IMG/VR virus record: IMGVR_UViG_3300028592_000089
Location: 1 to 20,827 of that record
Source of the DNA: a virus
Reading direction: 5' to 3' (one strand)
DNA length: 20,827 nucleotides
The position numbers and the translations under genes are program-made. The notes under the pieces are model-generated. The model did not search any database, was not told the DNA's origin, and worked only from the letters and a program-made list of their open reading frames with translations. Of the stretch, positions 13,371 through 20,013 are shown in pieces. Position 1 is the first letter of the stretch. Each line of letters begins with the position of its first letter.

Positions 13371-13723
13371 AGCTGCGTCCCCACCATGTCGCGAACATTC
13401 CGAAGCATGGCATCGGACAGGGTGGCGGCCTCTGAAGCCGCCTTCACCACCATCTCTTCTTCCCTGTGCTTGAGGAGCTGCTCCAGCTCCTTGTCCAAAC
13501 GAGCGGCGCGTCGGTTCTGGTAGGAAGCCATGGCCTCCGCGTATTCGGCTTCGCCTTCGTAGCTGATGCGCAAGCGAATGGCCTCAGCTCGGGCCATTTG
13601 GATCTCTTCCTCCAACGTCAGAGTCTTCACGGGCTTCGGCCTGTGGCACCACGCCGTGTAGCCGATGGCGCCGATGATGAGGAGGATGATTGCCGCAAGG
13701 CCAACGATGGTTCCGGTGTTCAT
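13367..13723 (-). CDS. Small membrane protein with coiled coil
   Basis: The 118-residue protein begins with a transmembrane helix (GTIVGLAAIILLIIGAIGYT, residues 4-23). A charged helical region follows (about 38-95, rich in Glu, Ala and Arg), predicted as a coiled coil. AAGGA lies five bases before the ATG at 13723. The topology resembles an inner-membrane spanin (Rz-like), but no holin, endolysin or outer spanin is nearby and the operon does not look late. It is best called an unknown membrane protein. Confidence 0.7.
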   Translation of the reverse strand: MNTGTIVGLAAIILLIIGAIGYTAWCHRPKPVKTLTLEEEIQMARAEAIRLRISYEGEAEYAEAMASYQNRRAARLDKELEQLLKHREEEMVVKAASEAATLSDAMLRNVRDMVGTQL

Positions 13724-13732
13724 GTCGATCCT

Positions 13733-14011
13733 TCAGTAGTAGACAAAGACGATAGCCGTGGCCGCAAGGAACGTGAGGGCCCCGATGACGTAGCGCTGCT
13801 CCCACAGAACCCTGGGGAACGTGGGGCGTTGAATCAGGCTGGCACGGCGAGCGCGAATGAGCGCCGCAGGATTAGGCGTCAGCTGGGACTCAATCTCTGC
13901 AATGCGTCGTTCCAGATCCTTGGGCACGCGCTGATGGAGCACGCGATAGCTCTTGCGTTGCTCCATGAGGGCCATGAGTTCGCGCCGCAGGGTTTCAACG
14001 GTGGTGACCAT
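13733..14011 (-). CDS. Small C-tail-anchored membrane protein
   Basis: The 92-residue protein starts at an ATG with AGGAG six bases upstream. The first 65 residues are charged and helical, with LRRELMALMEQRKSYRVLHQ and IEIESQ-type heptads. The last 20 (YVIGALTFLAATAIVFVYY) form one transmembrane segment at the very C-terminus. It lies nine bases upstream of the other small membrane protein gene, whose helix is N-terminal. The two could face each other or interact. No family is recognised. Confidence 0.72.
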   Translation of the reverse strand: MVTTVETLRRELMALMEQRKSYRVLHQRVPKDLERRIAEIESQLTPNPAALIRARRASLIQRPTFPRVLWEQRYVIGALTFLAATAIVFVYY

Positions 14012-14020
14012 GTTCTTCTC

Positions 14021-14719
14021 CTAGTCAGTGAATGCGCCGGTGATCCCAGCTTGGTCGAGGAGGGCAGCGATCTGGTGCCACGCCTCCGTTTCGGTCTGCT
14101 CCAGATACTCGACGATCCACGTCCTGTGCTTGGCCGCCGTCATCTGGCTGCAGTGGGCCACGCTGGCCAGGTAGACCAGCGTGGTGGCGCGCTTGGTGAA
14201 GAATTCCTCCACCACGGCTTTGCGCAGATGCGGCTGCGTGCTGAGGCCGCGCTTGCCAGGCTGGCGCAAGACTTCCCCGGTCTCCTTCAGCATGAAGCAA
14301 GCATCGGCCACAGCCTTGTCCCAGCGCAGATTGCGGGCCCAGCCCGAGCAGCAAGGCCTGCGGCACGTGCAAGGGCTGTGCGAACGCGTCAGGAGGCCCG
14401 TGAGCACGATTTGATGGACTTGATCGAGCTTCTGGAACTCCAAGAGGATAAAACCCGCCTGAGCGGCCCTCTCCTGCGTGTTGAGCTTTTCAGGCTTGCG
14501 CCTGAAGGCTTCCCGCACGAGGCGATCCCGCTCAGCGTCACGGGCCTCCGCGCCCTTAGCGAAGTAGGCTGCCTTGGCCTTAGCGCCCTTCGGCACCTTC
14601 TTCTTGATGCCCTCAACCATGGCCGTCGTCATGCTCGGCTTGGGCATCTGAACGTCGGCAGCATTGAGGGCGAACACAAGAGCCTTGCGCGTGTCGTCGA
14701 AGAGCGGCTGATCCGTCAC
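14021..14719 (-). CDS. Cys-rich putative DNA-binding regulator (antiterminator-like)
   Basis: The most likely start is a GTG at 14719 that overlaps the Nudix stop as GTGA, like other junctions in this operon, giving 232 residues (MTDQPLFDDTRKALVFALNA). Longer forms from ATGs at 14827 or about 14773 would overlap the Nudix gene heavily. The C-terminal half has a HSPCTCRRPCCSGW cluster (Cys117, 119, 123, 124), which may bind zinc. A helix-turn-helix-like segment follows, LVYLASVAHCSQMTAAKHRT then WIVEYLEQ. This layout resembles phage Q-like or late regulator proteins I have seen. The assignment is from memory of pattern only. Confidence 0.5.
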   Translation of the reverse strand: MTDQPLFDDTRKALVFALNAADVQMPKPSMTTAMVEGIKKKVPKGAKAKAAYFAKGAEARDAERDRLVREAFRRKPEKLNTQERAAQAGFILLEFQKLDQVHQIVLTGLLTRSHSPCTCRRPCCSGWARNLRWDKAVADACFMLKETGEVLRQPGKRGLSTQPHLRKAVVEEFFTKRATTLVYLASVAHCSQMTAAKHRTWIVEYLEQTETEAWHQIAALLDQAGITGAFTD

Positions 14720-15366
14720 AGCCCGAGCCCACCACGACCAGACACGAGATAGCGCACTGCGGCCTGGCTCCATGGCTCCAGTCTCACGAAGATGTGGGGC
14801 TCCGCCAAAGCTTCCAAGGTGAGCCACTGCCCGTGCTCCACCACTGCGGCTTCATGCTTGCCCAGGCGTCTCGGATCGGCGATCACGGCGCCGAGGATCC
14901 CCGCGTGCACGCGGCTGACTTCCGTGGTGGGATCGCAAACGAGAGCATTGGCGAAGATGATCTCCGAATGGTGGCCTTGAAGGCCGACCTCTTCCATCAG
15001 CTCACGCACGGCCTCAGCGGCGCACCAGTCCTGCAGAGTCATGGCATGAGGAACCTCGCCGTCGATGTGGCCGCCGAGGCCAATGCTCAGGGCCCCATGC
15101 AGACGGTTCTCTTCGCCACCTTCGCCGCGGTGGTAGACAAAGACGCGGGTCGGGCCGCTCTTCAGGCTCCACGAGCCATTGTCGATGAGCATGATGTAGG
15201 GGATGAGCTGGAGCGTGCTCTCGTCCTTCTCGCAAATGGCGCGGTCAATAAGTCGCGTAGGAGTGCGCCAGAAGTCAGGACCATGGTCGAAGACTGCCGT
15301 AGCCTTGGACGTCTGATAGGCGAGTGGAGCATCAGCTGTGTTGATGCAGAGTGCGAGCTTTGCCAT
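14716..15366 (-). CDS. Nudix hydrolase-like protein
   Basis: The 216-residue protein has a Nudix box of the form GLGGHIDGE (residues 96-104), a longer than usual insert, then AAEAVRELMEEVGL (REUxEExGU at 121-129). Nudix enzymes hydrolyse nucleoside diphosphates linked to another group. The N-terminal 60 residues and the insert differ from the short MutT type. Standard folding with an insert of about seven extra residues seems possible because GGHID-type boxes are known. The ATG at 15366 has AAGGAG six bases upstream. It lies between a QueD-like gene and a putative regulator. The substrate is unknown. Confidence 0.7.
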   Translation of the reverse strand: MAKLALCINTADAPLAYQTSKATAVFDHGPDFWRTPTRLIDRAICEKDESTLQLIPYIMLIDNGSWSLKSGPTRVFVYHRGEGGEENRLHGALSIGLGGHIDGEVPHAMTLQDWCAAEAVRELMEEVGLQGHHSEIIFANALVCDPTTEVSRVHAGILGAVIADPRRLGKHEAAVVEHGQWLTLEALAEPHIFVRLEPWSQAAVRYLVSGRGGLGL

Positions 15367-15376
15367 GTGGATCTCC

Positions 15377-15877
15377 TTAGTAAAACCATGAGGCGCTGTT
15401 CGCGCCGTGTTCGCTAACCTCGACTTCTGCGCAGTGCAGATACTCGGGGGGCACGATCTGAGCCTGGCGCAGGCCCGCGAGATAGCTCACCATGAGCCAG
15501 TCGTTCACCATGACGCCGATGTACTCAGAGAAGCCTTCGCACCCCGTCTTGGGAAGAATGCGCAGATCGATGAGGCCCTTGTCATTGAGCGCCTCGAACG
15601 CGGCCAGCTCGGGATCATCGCGAGCCACCAGCGTCTTGTGGTCGAACATGTCTTCGAGCCGCTGCTTGATCGGCTTCAGGGCCCCGAAGTCGACCACCCA
15701 GTTGCGGCTGTCGAGGGTCGTAGACTTGAAGACGAGCTTCACAGCCAGCGCGTAGCCATGCAGCTTGTTGCAATGGCTTGTGGCTCGCCACTGGCGGAAC
15801 GTGGCCGAAAGGCCCACGTTATGCCCGTAGGTCTTCGTGCTCTGGTGAGCGAAGTGGAGGCTTGGGTCTTTGTTCAT
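15377..15877 (-). CDS. QueD-like protein (6-carboxytetrahydropterin synthase family) with altered zinc site
   Basis: The 166-residue protein aligns by eye with QueD/6-pyruvoyl-tetrahydropterin synthases: SHCNKLHGYALAVKLVF, WVVDFGALKPIK, FDHKTLV and VSEHGANSASWFY. Catalytic candidates Cys36, Asp79-His80 and Glu156 are kept. Of the three zinc histidines in E. coli QueD, only one (His40) is clear. The AAH position reads ATF (Phe27) and HGH reads HGY (Tyr42). QueD makes the pterin precursor of queuosine and 7-deazaguanine bases, and phages use that pathway for DNA or tRNA modification. No QueE, QueC or DpdA homologue is in this window. It overlaps the P-loop gene by 4 bases. Confidence 0.72.
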   Translation of the reverse strand: MNKDPSLHFAHQSTKTYGHNVGLSATFRQWRATSHCNKLHGYALAVKLVFKSTTLDSRNWVVDFGALKPIKQRLEDMFDHKTLVARDDPELAAFEALNDKGLIDLRILPKTGCEGFSEYIGVMVNDWLMVSYLAGLRQAQIVPPEYLHCAEVEVSEHGANSASWFY

Positions 15878-16290
15878 AGCGTCTTTGCTTTCTGGATGTG
15901 GTCTATTGCTTCACTGATGGACTTGTAAGCGCCCGCGAAGGCATCACGCCGAGGGCCTTCCGGGAGATAGTGCTCCAACTCCACCAGCTTGTCAGCCATG
16001 GAGAGGAGCTGCATTTCCAGACTGGGTCCGGTCGCCTTGATGGCTTCGGCGCGCTCGCCGTCTGTTCTCCGCGTGCGGATCTGCTCGATGTGGACTTCCT
16101 GGCCACGCAAGGGTTGACGGATGGCTCCTGCCATGAGCTGGAAGGTGCGCTGAGCTATGGCGTGTTCGGTCATGCCCTCACCGCTCATGGTGACGGTGGC
16201 CCCCATGATCTCGGTCATGACGGCTTTGGCAAGCGATGCCGCCCAGCTCTTGCCTGAGCTGGGCGGCCCGGCGATCGTGATCTTCAGCAA
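15874..16290 (-). CDS. Small P-loop NTPase
   Basis: The 138-residue protein begins with a strand and a Walker A motif (MLKITIAGPPSSGKSWAASL; motif at residues 8-15). No clear Walker B or full kinase core is visible and the rest is helical (LEMQLLSMADKLVELEHYL), so it is shorter than typical nucleotide kinases. The start is a TTG at 16290 with AAGGAG seven bases upstream. It overlaps the QueD-like gene (ATGA). It could be a nucleotide-binding partner of its neighbours. The function is unknown. Confidence 0.68.
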   Translation of the reverse strand: MLKITIAGPPSSGKSWAASLAKAVMTEIMGATVTMSGEGMTEHAIAQRTFQLMAGAIRQPLRGQEVHIEQIRTRRTDGERAEAIKATGPSLEMQLLSMADKLVELEHYLPEGPRRDAFAGAYKSISEAIDHIQKAKTL

Positions 16291-16311
16291 CTTAGTTCTC
16301 CTTGAGATAGG

Positions 16312-16332
16312 GGGGCCCCGGATGGAGGCCCC
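16312..16332. repeat. Intergenic hairpin between DUF932 and P-loop genes
   Basis: GGGGCC and GGCCCC form a 6-bp stem with a 9-nt loop, just upstream of the AAGGAG of the P-loop gene. There is no U-tract. It may stabilise the upstream mRNA segment or separate expression levels in the operon. Confidence 0.45.
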
Positions 16333-16347
16333 ACGGATATATACCGA

Positions 16348-17388
16348 TCAGACCTCGGCGGCGCTCAGCAGCTTCATGGCCTGCTGTTTGAAGTTGGCGC
16401 CACGCCCGAAGAAGGCGCTATCCAGGCGTGTGTCGTCCGTGCGGCCCATGGCGTGGTCGACGTACTGCGTCACGGCATTGAGGAGGCCCCAGCGCGTGCC
16501 CTTGGCCGTGCGCATCTCGGAGCCCATGCCCGCGCCCTGGAAGAGATCCAACACGCCGGTCACCACGCGCGAGTCGTCGGCTTCCATTTCCTTGCTCAGA
16601 TTAGCCAGGCTGCCCATCCAGGCGAGGCTGCTGATCTCGGCCTTCTTGGCTTCGCGCTGAGGATCGAGGATGCGCGCCAGGACATCCCGGGCTTCGTCGA
16701 GCTTGATGGGAGTCTCAGCCATCTCGTTAGCCTTCGCCATGAAGAGCTTGAAGCTGTCCACGCTCACGCCCAACGTGCGGCGCACGGCATCGGCGTCGAA
16801 AACCTGGCGGTGGCTGATGCGCACGCTCTTGGCGTTAGCATCGTTGAGCGCGATGGCCAGGGTGTTGGCACAGACGACGCGAACTGCGGTCAGCATGGCC
16901 GTCGTCTTCATGGAGCCGTCCATGCTCGTAGCAAGCAGGAGGTTCTGCATCACCTCGTCGCCGCCCTTCTTGCTGCCCACGATCTGACCTTCGCCATTGC
17001 TTGCCATGGCCCAGAGCTTGCGGCCACCGCGGAGCGTGCCCGCCGTGTGGATGTGCCAGCCACCGCTCTCCGTCATGTCGCGGAAGAACTCGAGGACGTC
17101 GGCGGGCTGCACGATCTGGTAGTTAGCGCCCACGATAGCGAGGGGCTCCTGCGTGTCGCTGCGGATGAGGCCCTTGTAGTCCTCGAAAACGGTGGCCCCA
17201 GCGCCGATGCCTGGGTGGACCATGCTTGGGGTGCCCTGGACAGCGCTCCAATCCATGCCCGCCTCCTTGGCCCAGATACCGAGGCTTGCGCCCTTGGTGA
17301 CGCGCTGTCCCAGCTTGTGCCACGGAGTTTCACCGACGAACGCCATTTCGGCGCGGCCATTTGCTCTCAAGGTAAGTTCGTGTGCCAT
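16348..17388 (-). CDS. DUF932 phage/plasmid-type protein
   Basis: The 346-residue protein matches the DUF932 family, widespread on phages and plasmids and without an established biochemical role. Recognisable parts are the N-terminal TPWHKLGQRV, the core FRDMTESGGWHIHTAGTLRG and GGRKLWAMA, then TAVRVVCANTLAIAL and SVRISHR, and the C-terminal WGLLNAVTQYVDHAMGR. The ATG at 17388 has AAGGAG eight bases upstream. It is the second gene of an operon driven from the repeat promoter at 17694, with a 20-bp palindrome in the gap before it. A role in replication or early takeover is often assumed for such proteins but is not shown here. Confidence 0.88.
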   Translation of the reverse strand: MAHELTLRANGRAEMAFVGETPWHKLGQRVTKGASLGIWAKEAGMDWSAVQGTPSMVHPGIGAGATVFEDYKGLIRSDTQEPLAIVGANYQIVQPADVLEFFRDMTESGGWHIHTAGTLRGGRKLWAMASNGEGQIVGSKKGGDEVMQNLLLATSMDGSMKTTAMLTAVRVVCANTLAIALNDANAKSVRISHRQVFDADAVRRTLGVSVDSFKLFMAKANEMAETPIKLDEARDVLARILDPQREAKKAEISSLAWMGSLANLSKEMEADDSRVVTGVLDLFQGAGMGSEMRTAKGTRWGLLNAVTQYVDHAMGRTDDTRLDSAFFGRGANFKQQAMKLLSAAEV

Positions 17389-17435
17389 TCTTTAAGCTCC
17401 TTAGGTGTTGAAGGGCATGAGCGACGTTGCTCCAC

Positions 17436-17455
17436 TAGCGCTGCGCGCAGCGCTA
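17436..17455. promoter_or_regulatory. 20-bp perfect palindrome upstream of the DUF932 gene
   Basis: TAGCGCTGCGCGCAGCGCTA is its own reverse complement with no spacer. It lies in the 78-base gap between the 76-residue gene and DUF932, upstream of the AAGGAG site. A spacerless perfect dyad suits a dimeric DNA-binding protein. In RNA it would form a stem with a tiny loop. No U-tract follows. Confidence 0.5.
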
Positions 17456-17466
17456 AGAGAGTTGGG

Positions 17467-17697
17467 TCATTCTTTCTCTAGGGCTTGCATGAACTTTCGG
17501 CCTGCCGCCCAGCAAACGCCGGCTGTGGCCTCCTTGTAACCGCATGCCACGGCAGCGGCGATGAAGTCAGCACGTGCCGTCGCTGTGCCCCAGGTGAGCC
17601 CAGCCACAGAGCGCAAGATGGGCGCCATGCGCAGGCCCTCTTCCTCGAAGGCCCTGATGTCTTCGATGAGCTGGGGAGTTGTGCGGGCTGCGTCCAT
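17467..17697 (-). CDS. Unknown 76-residue protein, probably leaderless mRNA
   Basis: The gene starts at an ATG (17697) that lies about seven bases after the predicted -10 element TAGAAT of the promoter repeat, so the transcript would begin at or next to the start codon. There is no Shine-Dalgarno. The peptide begins MDAARTTPQLIEDIRAFEEE and is mostly helical, with a Cys and Trp pair in the C-terminal GVCWAAGRKFMQALEKE. An ATG 32 bases upstream in another frame lies inside the promoter and is unlikely. No family is recognised. Confidence 0.6.
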   Translation of the reverse strand: MDAARTTPQLIEDIRAFEEEGLRMAPILRSVAGLTWGTATARADFIAAAVACGYKEATAGVCWAAGRKFMQALEKE

Positions 17698-17758
17698 GTG
17701 TCGATTCTAAAGACTTTATAAAGACCCATGCAACGGGTTTGTCGCCAAAAATTAAAAA
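17694..17758 (-). promoter_or_regulatory. Promoter repeat, copy A
   Basis: This 65-bp sequence is identical to 20010-20074. Read on the minus strand it starts with an AT-rich stretch (TTTTTAATTTTTGG, UP-element-like). It then has TTGCAT and, after 18 bases, TAGAAT, a fair sigma70 pair. The palindrome CTTTATAAAG lies in the spacer. The repeat ends at the ATG of the 76-residue gene. It immediately follows a terminator, as a promoter of a new unit should. A site for a phage-encoded polymerase or regulator is an alternative reading. Confidence 0.7.
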
Positions 17759-17773
17759 GAATTTGCGGACATG

Positions 17774-17793
17774 AAAAAACCCGCCGAAGCGGG
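17774..17793 (-). terminator. Strong intrinsic terminator with UUCG loop
   Basis: On the minus strand CCCGC-TTCG-GCGGG is followed by TTTTTTC. It begins 21 bases after the stop of the signal-peptide gene and ends just before promoter repeat copy A, so it closes the ParB unit. Confidence 0.9.
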
Positions 17794-17813
17794 CCCAGGT
17801 GGCCGTGGCATGT

Positions 17814-18251
17814 CTAGCGTCCCCAGCTCAGTACGTCCTTCACGGCATCGGCTGCCATTGCGTTGACGCTGCGCTCAGCATCCTTGACATCCATGCCCAC
17901 GCGGCTAATGAGGAAGTTGCGGATGGGAAGGCCGCACACAGAGGCGGTGAAGCTCTCCAGATGCTCGCGGCGCTTCATGCCCTCCCGCAGGCCTGCCACG
18001 GCTGCCGTATGCATGCACTTACTCGTGCGCTGGATGTGCTGCACCAGCAGAAGGCGATCCCCGGCCAGATCCTTGTCATAGGTGATGGGCTGCGCCTTGG
18101 CAGGCGGCACCAAAGAAACGAGCAGGGCGCCAAGGCCCAGGATCAGCAGGCGCCACAGGCAGGCCCGAATGAGGCCTGGGTGCTCTTGGCTGGGGGCGTG
18201 GCTACGGATGGCAATGGCGCCGCGCGCCGTGTGGAAGTAATGGAAGTTCAT
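17814..18251 (-). CDS. Unknown protein with signal peptide
   Basis: The ATG at 18251 overlaps the previous stop (ATGA), giving 145 residues. Residues about 29-54 (RACLWRLLILGLGALLVSLV then PPAKAQ) form a hydrophobic segment with an AKA-Q signal-peptidase-like site after an unusually long, basic N-region. The predicted exported part has about 90 residues with two cysteines (in SKCMHTAAV and SVCGLPIRN) that could form a disulphide. A periplasmic phage protein made from an early-type operon might act in superinfection exclusion or host envelope changes, but there is no direct evidence. Confidence 0.62.
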   Translation of the reverse strand: MNFHYFHTARGAIAIRSHAPSQEHPGLIRACLWRLLILGLGALLVSLVPPAKAQPITYDKDLAGDRLLLVQHIQRTSKCMHTAAVAGLREGMKRREHLESFTASVCGLPIRNFLISRVGMDVKDAERSVNAMAADAVKDVLSWGR

Positions 18252-18424
18252 GATGTTTCTTTCAAGGATTGTGCAATGGCGCCGAGCTGGAACCACTTCC
18301 AGTCCCTGGCAATCTGTGGGTTAACGTAGGTTCCCTTACGCGAGCGCTTCAGCCCGCAAGCGGCATTCTTGTTAGCCAGGCGCTCGAAGTCGGCGCGCAG
18401 CACCTCAGCGACATTAGGCTCCAT
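18248..18424 (-). CDS. Unknown 58-residue protein
   Basis: The ATG at 18424 has AGGAGG six bases upstream. It overlaps the preceding stop by 11 bases and the next start by 4. The peptide starts MEPNVAEVLRADFERLANKN and contains a basic GLKRSRKGTYVNPQIARDWKWF segment. The sequence pattern (short helix, then YVNPQIARDWKWFQLG) is often found in small phage proteins of unknown role. Confidence 0.7.
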   Translation of the reverse strand: MEPNVAEVLRADFERLANKNAACGLKRSRKGTYVNPQIARDWKWFQLGAIAQSLKETS

Positions 18425-18665
18425 TGGCGGCCTCCTGAGCCTTGAGCAAGCGCGCAGCGCCTTCAGCAACTTTCCTGCGCATCTCACCGTATCTGACCCC
18501 CTCCCTGTAGGCAGCCACGCTGCGCGGGGTGGTGTAGGGAAGAGGCAGGTCGTCGTTCGCCTCGCCGACCCGCATCCCCAGCCGATAGGGCGTGACCTTC
18601 ATCCCACGCTCCCGTATCGCAGCCTTGTGCCCATCAAAGGGCCCAGGCTTTTTCTGAGCGCCCAT
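18414..18665 (-). CDS. Unknown 83-residue basic protein
   Basis: The ATG at 18665 lies one base after the ParB-like stop, so translation is probably coupled; the upstream Shine-Dalgarno is weak. The product begins MGAQKKPGPFDGHKAAIRER. It has a Pro/Asp-rich middle and an Arg/Ala-rich C-terminal helix (RSVAAYREGVRYGEMRRKVA). No family is recognised. Confidence 0.68.
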   Translation of the reverse strand: MGAQKKPGPFDGHKAAIRERGMKVTPYRLGMRVGEANDDLPLPYTTPRSVAAYREGVRYGEMRRKVAEGAARLLKAQEAANGA

Positions 18666-18666
18666 G

Positions 18667-19683
18667 TCAGAAGTCCAGGCTGATGGCCTTCATGCCCGCC
18701 GCAGCCTTCAGGGCCTGCAGGGCGCCGAAGCTCGCGGCGAGGGCAAGGGCCTCGTCCTTGGCGATCCAGGCCGCCATATCGAACTCGAGCGGCTTGCCCG
18801 CGTCCTTGAGCTTCTCGGCCATGCCTTCGGCGAGCTTCTTGCCCATCTCGCTCAGCTCGGCATCGCTGAGAGCGCGGATCTTCAGCACGCGGCCCTTCTT
18901 CTCGGCTTTCTTGGCGCGGGCGTCTTGAATGGCAGCCTTCACCTTGTTCAGCTTGCCCTTGTCCTTGCCCGCCTCCACGGCAGCCTTCGTCAGCTCAGCC
19001 TGGACTTTCTTGTCCTTGCCGAAGCGGGCAATGGTCTTTGCCATCGTCTTCCCGATCGTGCCATCGGTAGCCGCCTTCACGAGGCTCTCATCGCCGTCGA
19101 GAAGGGCCATGATCTCCGTGACGTGCATGTGCGCCTTGCCCGTGGCCGCGCAGATCTGCTTAATCGTCATGCCCGAATCCTTCATGTCCTTGAAGGCATG
19201 CGCTTCTTCAATGGGCGTGAAGTTCTTGGCACCGTTCGCCACGTACATCTGGATGAGGCTCGTCACGTCATCCTGATCCTTGTCCACGATGACGACGAGC
19301 ACGCCTTCGGCGAAGGCCAAAGGATCCTTCTTGAGGATGCTCATGATGGCCGTGAGGCGGCGCTCACCATCGATCAGCTCGAAGTTCTTGACCTGGGCGC
19401 CCTCAGGGCCCTTGCCATCGTCGATGACCGTGGGGGCAATGCGCTTCACGCGCAGGGGCATGAGCAAGCCATTGGCCTTGATGCTCGCCGCGAGTTCTTC
19501 GAGGTCGCCGAAGTCGAAGCGCTTGTTCAGGCGTGCGCCGTCGGCCTTCAGCTTGGGCGTGATGGTGCGGGGGTCGGCGTAGAAGGCCGAAGAGCGCTTC
19601 ACGATGCCAGCGGCTTCCTTGCGGGCAGCAGGGGCGGAGGTGGCTTCAGCAGCTTGGGCGAAGGCGGCGGGGGTCGAGGTCAT
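18667..19683 (-). CDS. ParB/Spo0J N-domain protein
   Basis: The ATG at 19683 with AAGGAG six bases upstream gives 338 residues; the longer open frame lacks support. The ParB-like core has LEELAASIKANGLLMPLRVK (residues 61-80) and the GERR box in FELIDGERRLTAI (106-109). IEEAHAFKDMKDSGMTIKQI (158-177) leads into a probable helix-turn-helix with GKAHMHVTEIMALLD. The C-terminal 120 residues are Lys/Ala-rich helices, unlike the ParB dimer domain. ParB proteins are CTP-dependent DNA clamps in partition; phage relatives also act as regulators or nucleases. No ParA lies nearby, so partition is uncertain. Confidence 0.82.
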   Translation of the reverse strand: MTSTPAAFAQAAEATSAPAARKEAAGIVKRSSAFYADPRTITPKLKADGARLNKRFDFGDLEELAASIKANGLLMPLRVKRIAPTVIDDGKGPEGAQVKNFELIDGERRLTAIMSILKKDPLAFAEGVLVVIVDKDQDDVTSLIQMYVANGAKNFTPIEEAHAFKDMKDSGMTIKQICAATGKAHMHVTEIMALLDGDESLVKAATDGTIGKTMAKTIARFGKDKKVQAELTKAAVEAGKDKGKLNKVKAAIQDARAKKAEKKGRVLKIRALSDAELSEMGKKLAEGMAEKLKDAGKPLEFDMAAWIAKDEALALAASFGALQALKAAAGMKAISLDF

Positions 19684-19765
19684 AGAAAGCTCCTTGGTGA
19701 TTGAGAAAGGAAGGCCCGGAGAATACCGGCCAAGGCCCTCAGCGCGAGGGCTATGGTCGAGGCTC

Positions 19766-19969
19766 TCAGGCGCAGATCCAAACGTTGCACTCCACGGGGA
19801 AGTGGGCGCCCATGCAGGTCCGCATGCCATCATCCGTAGTGCGCACGTATTCGACGCCGTAGCCCTCTTCCGTGTAGCGGCTAACGCTTGTGATCTTGCC
19901 GCCTGAGCTGAAAACGTCGCCAACCTTCAGATCGGCGGCCTTGACTTGCTTGAGAGTTGCGGTGGTCAT
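19766..19969 (-). CDS. Unknown 67-residue protein, first gene of the ParB unit
   Basis: The ATG at 19969 has GGAG seven bases upstream and is preferred over the longer frame that runs through the promoter repeat. The peptide MTTATLKQVKAADLKVGDVF then SSGGKITSV-type strands and GYGVEYVRTTDDGMRTCMGA look like a small beta-barrel, similar in style to short phage proteins with an 'L-KVGD-F' motif. A 15-codon open frame ends on its start codon (ATGA). Confidence 0.7.
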   Translation of the reverse strand: MTTATLKQVKAADLKVGDVFSSGGKITSVSRYTEEGYGVEYVRTTDDGMRTCMGAHFPVECNVWICA

Positions 19970-20013
19970 CTTGAATCTCCAGTTGGGCGGCTTCGTCGAA
20001 GCGCTGAACCCAT
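19966..20013 (-). CDS. Possible leader peptide at the promoter repeat
   Basis: In copy B the ATG at the end of the repeat opens a 15-codon frame (MGSALRRSRPTGDSR) whose TGA overlaps the ATG of the next gene. The same ATG in copy A begins the 76-residue gene. If the transcript starts at this ATG, the short frame could be translated as a leaderless leader peptide. No further support is visible. Confidence 0.3.
   Translation of the reverse strand: MGSALRRSRPTGDSR

Noticed and set aside
13367-14011. The two small membrane proteins as a spanin pair
   Set aside because: No holin or endolysin is adjacent, neither has a lipobox, and one is C-tail anchored, which does not fit Rz/Rz1.
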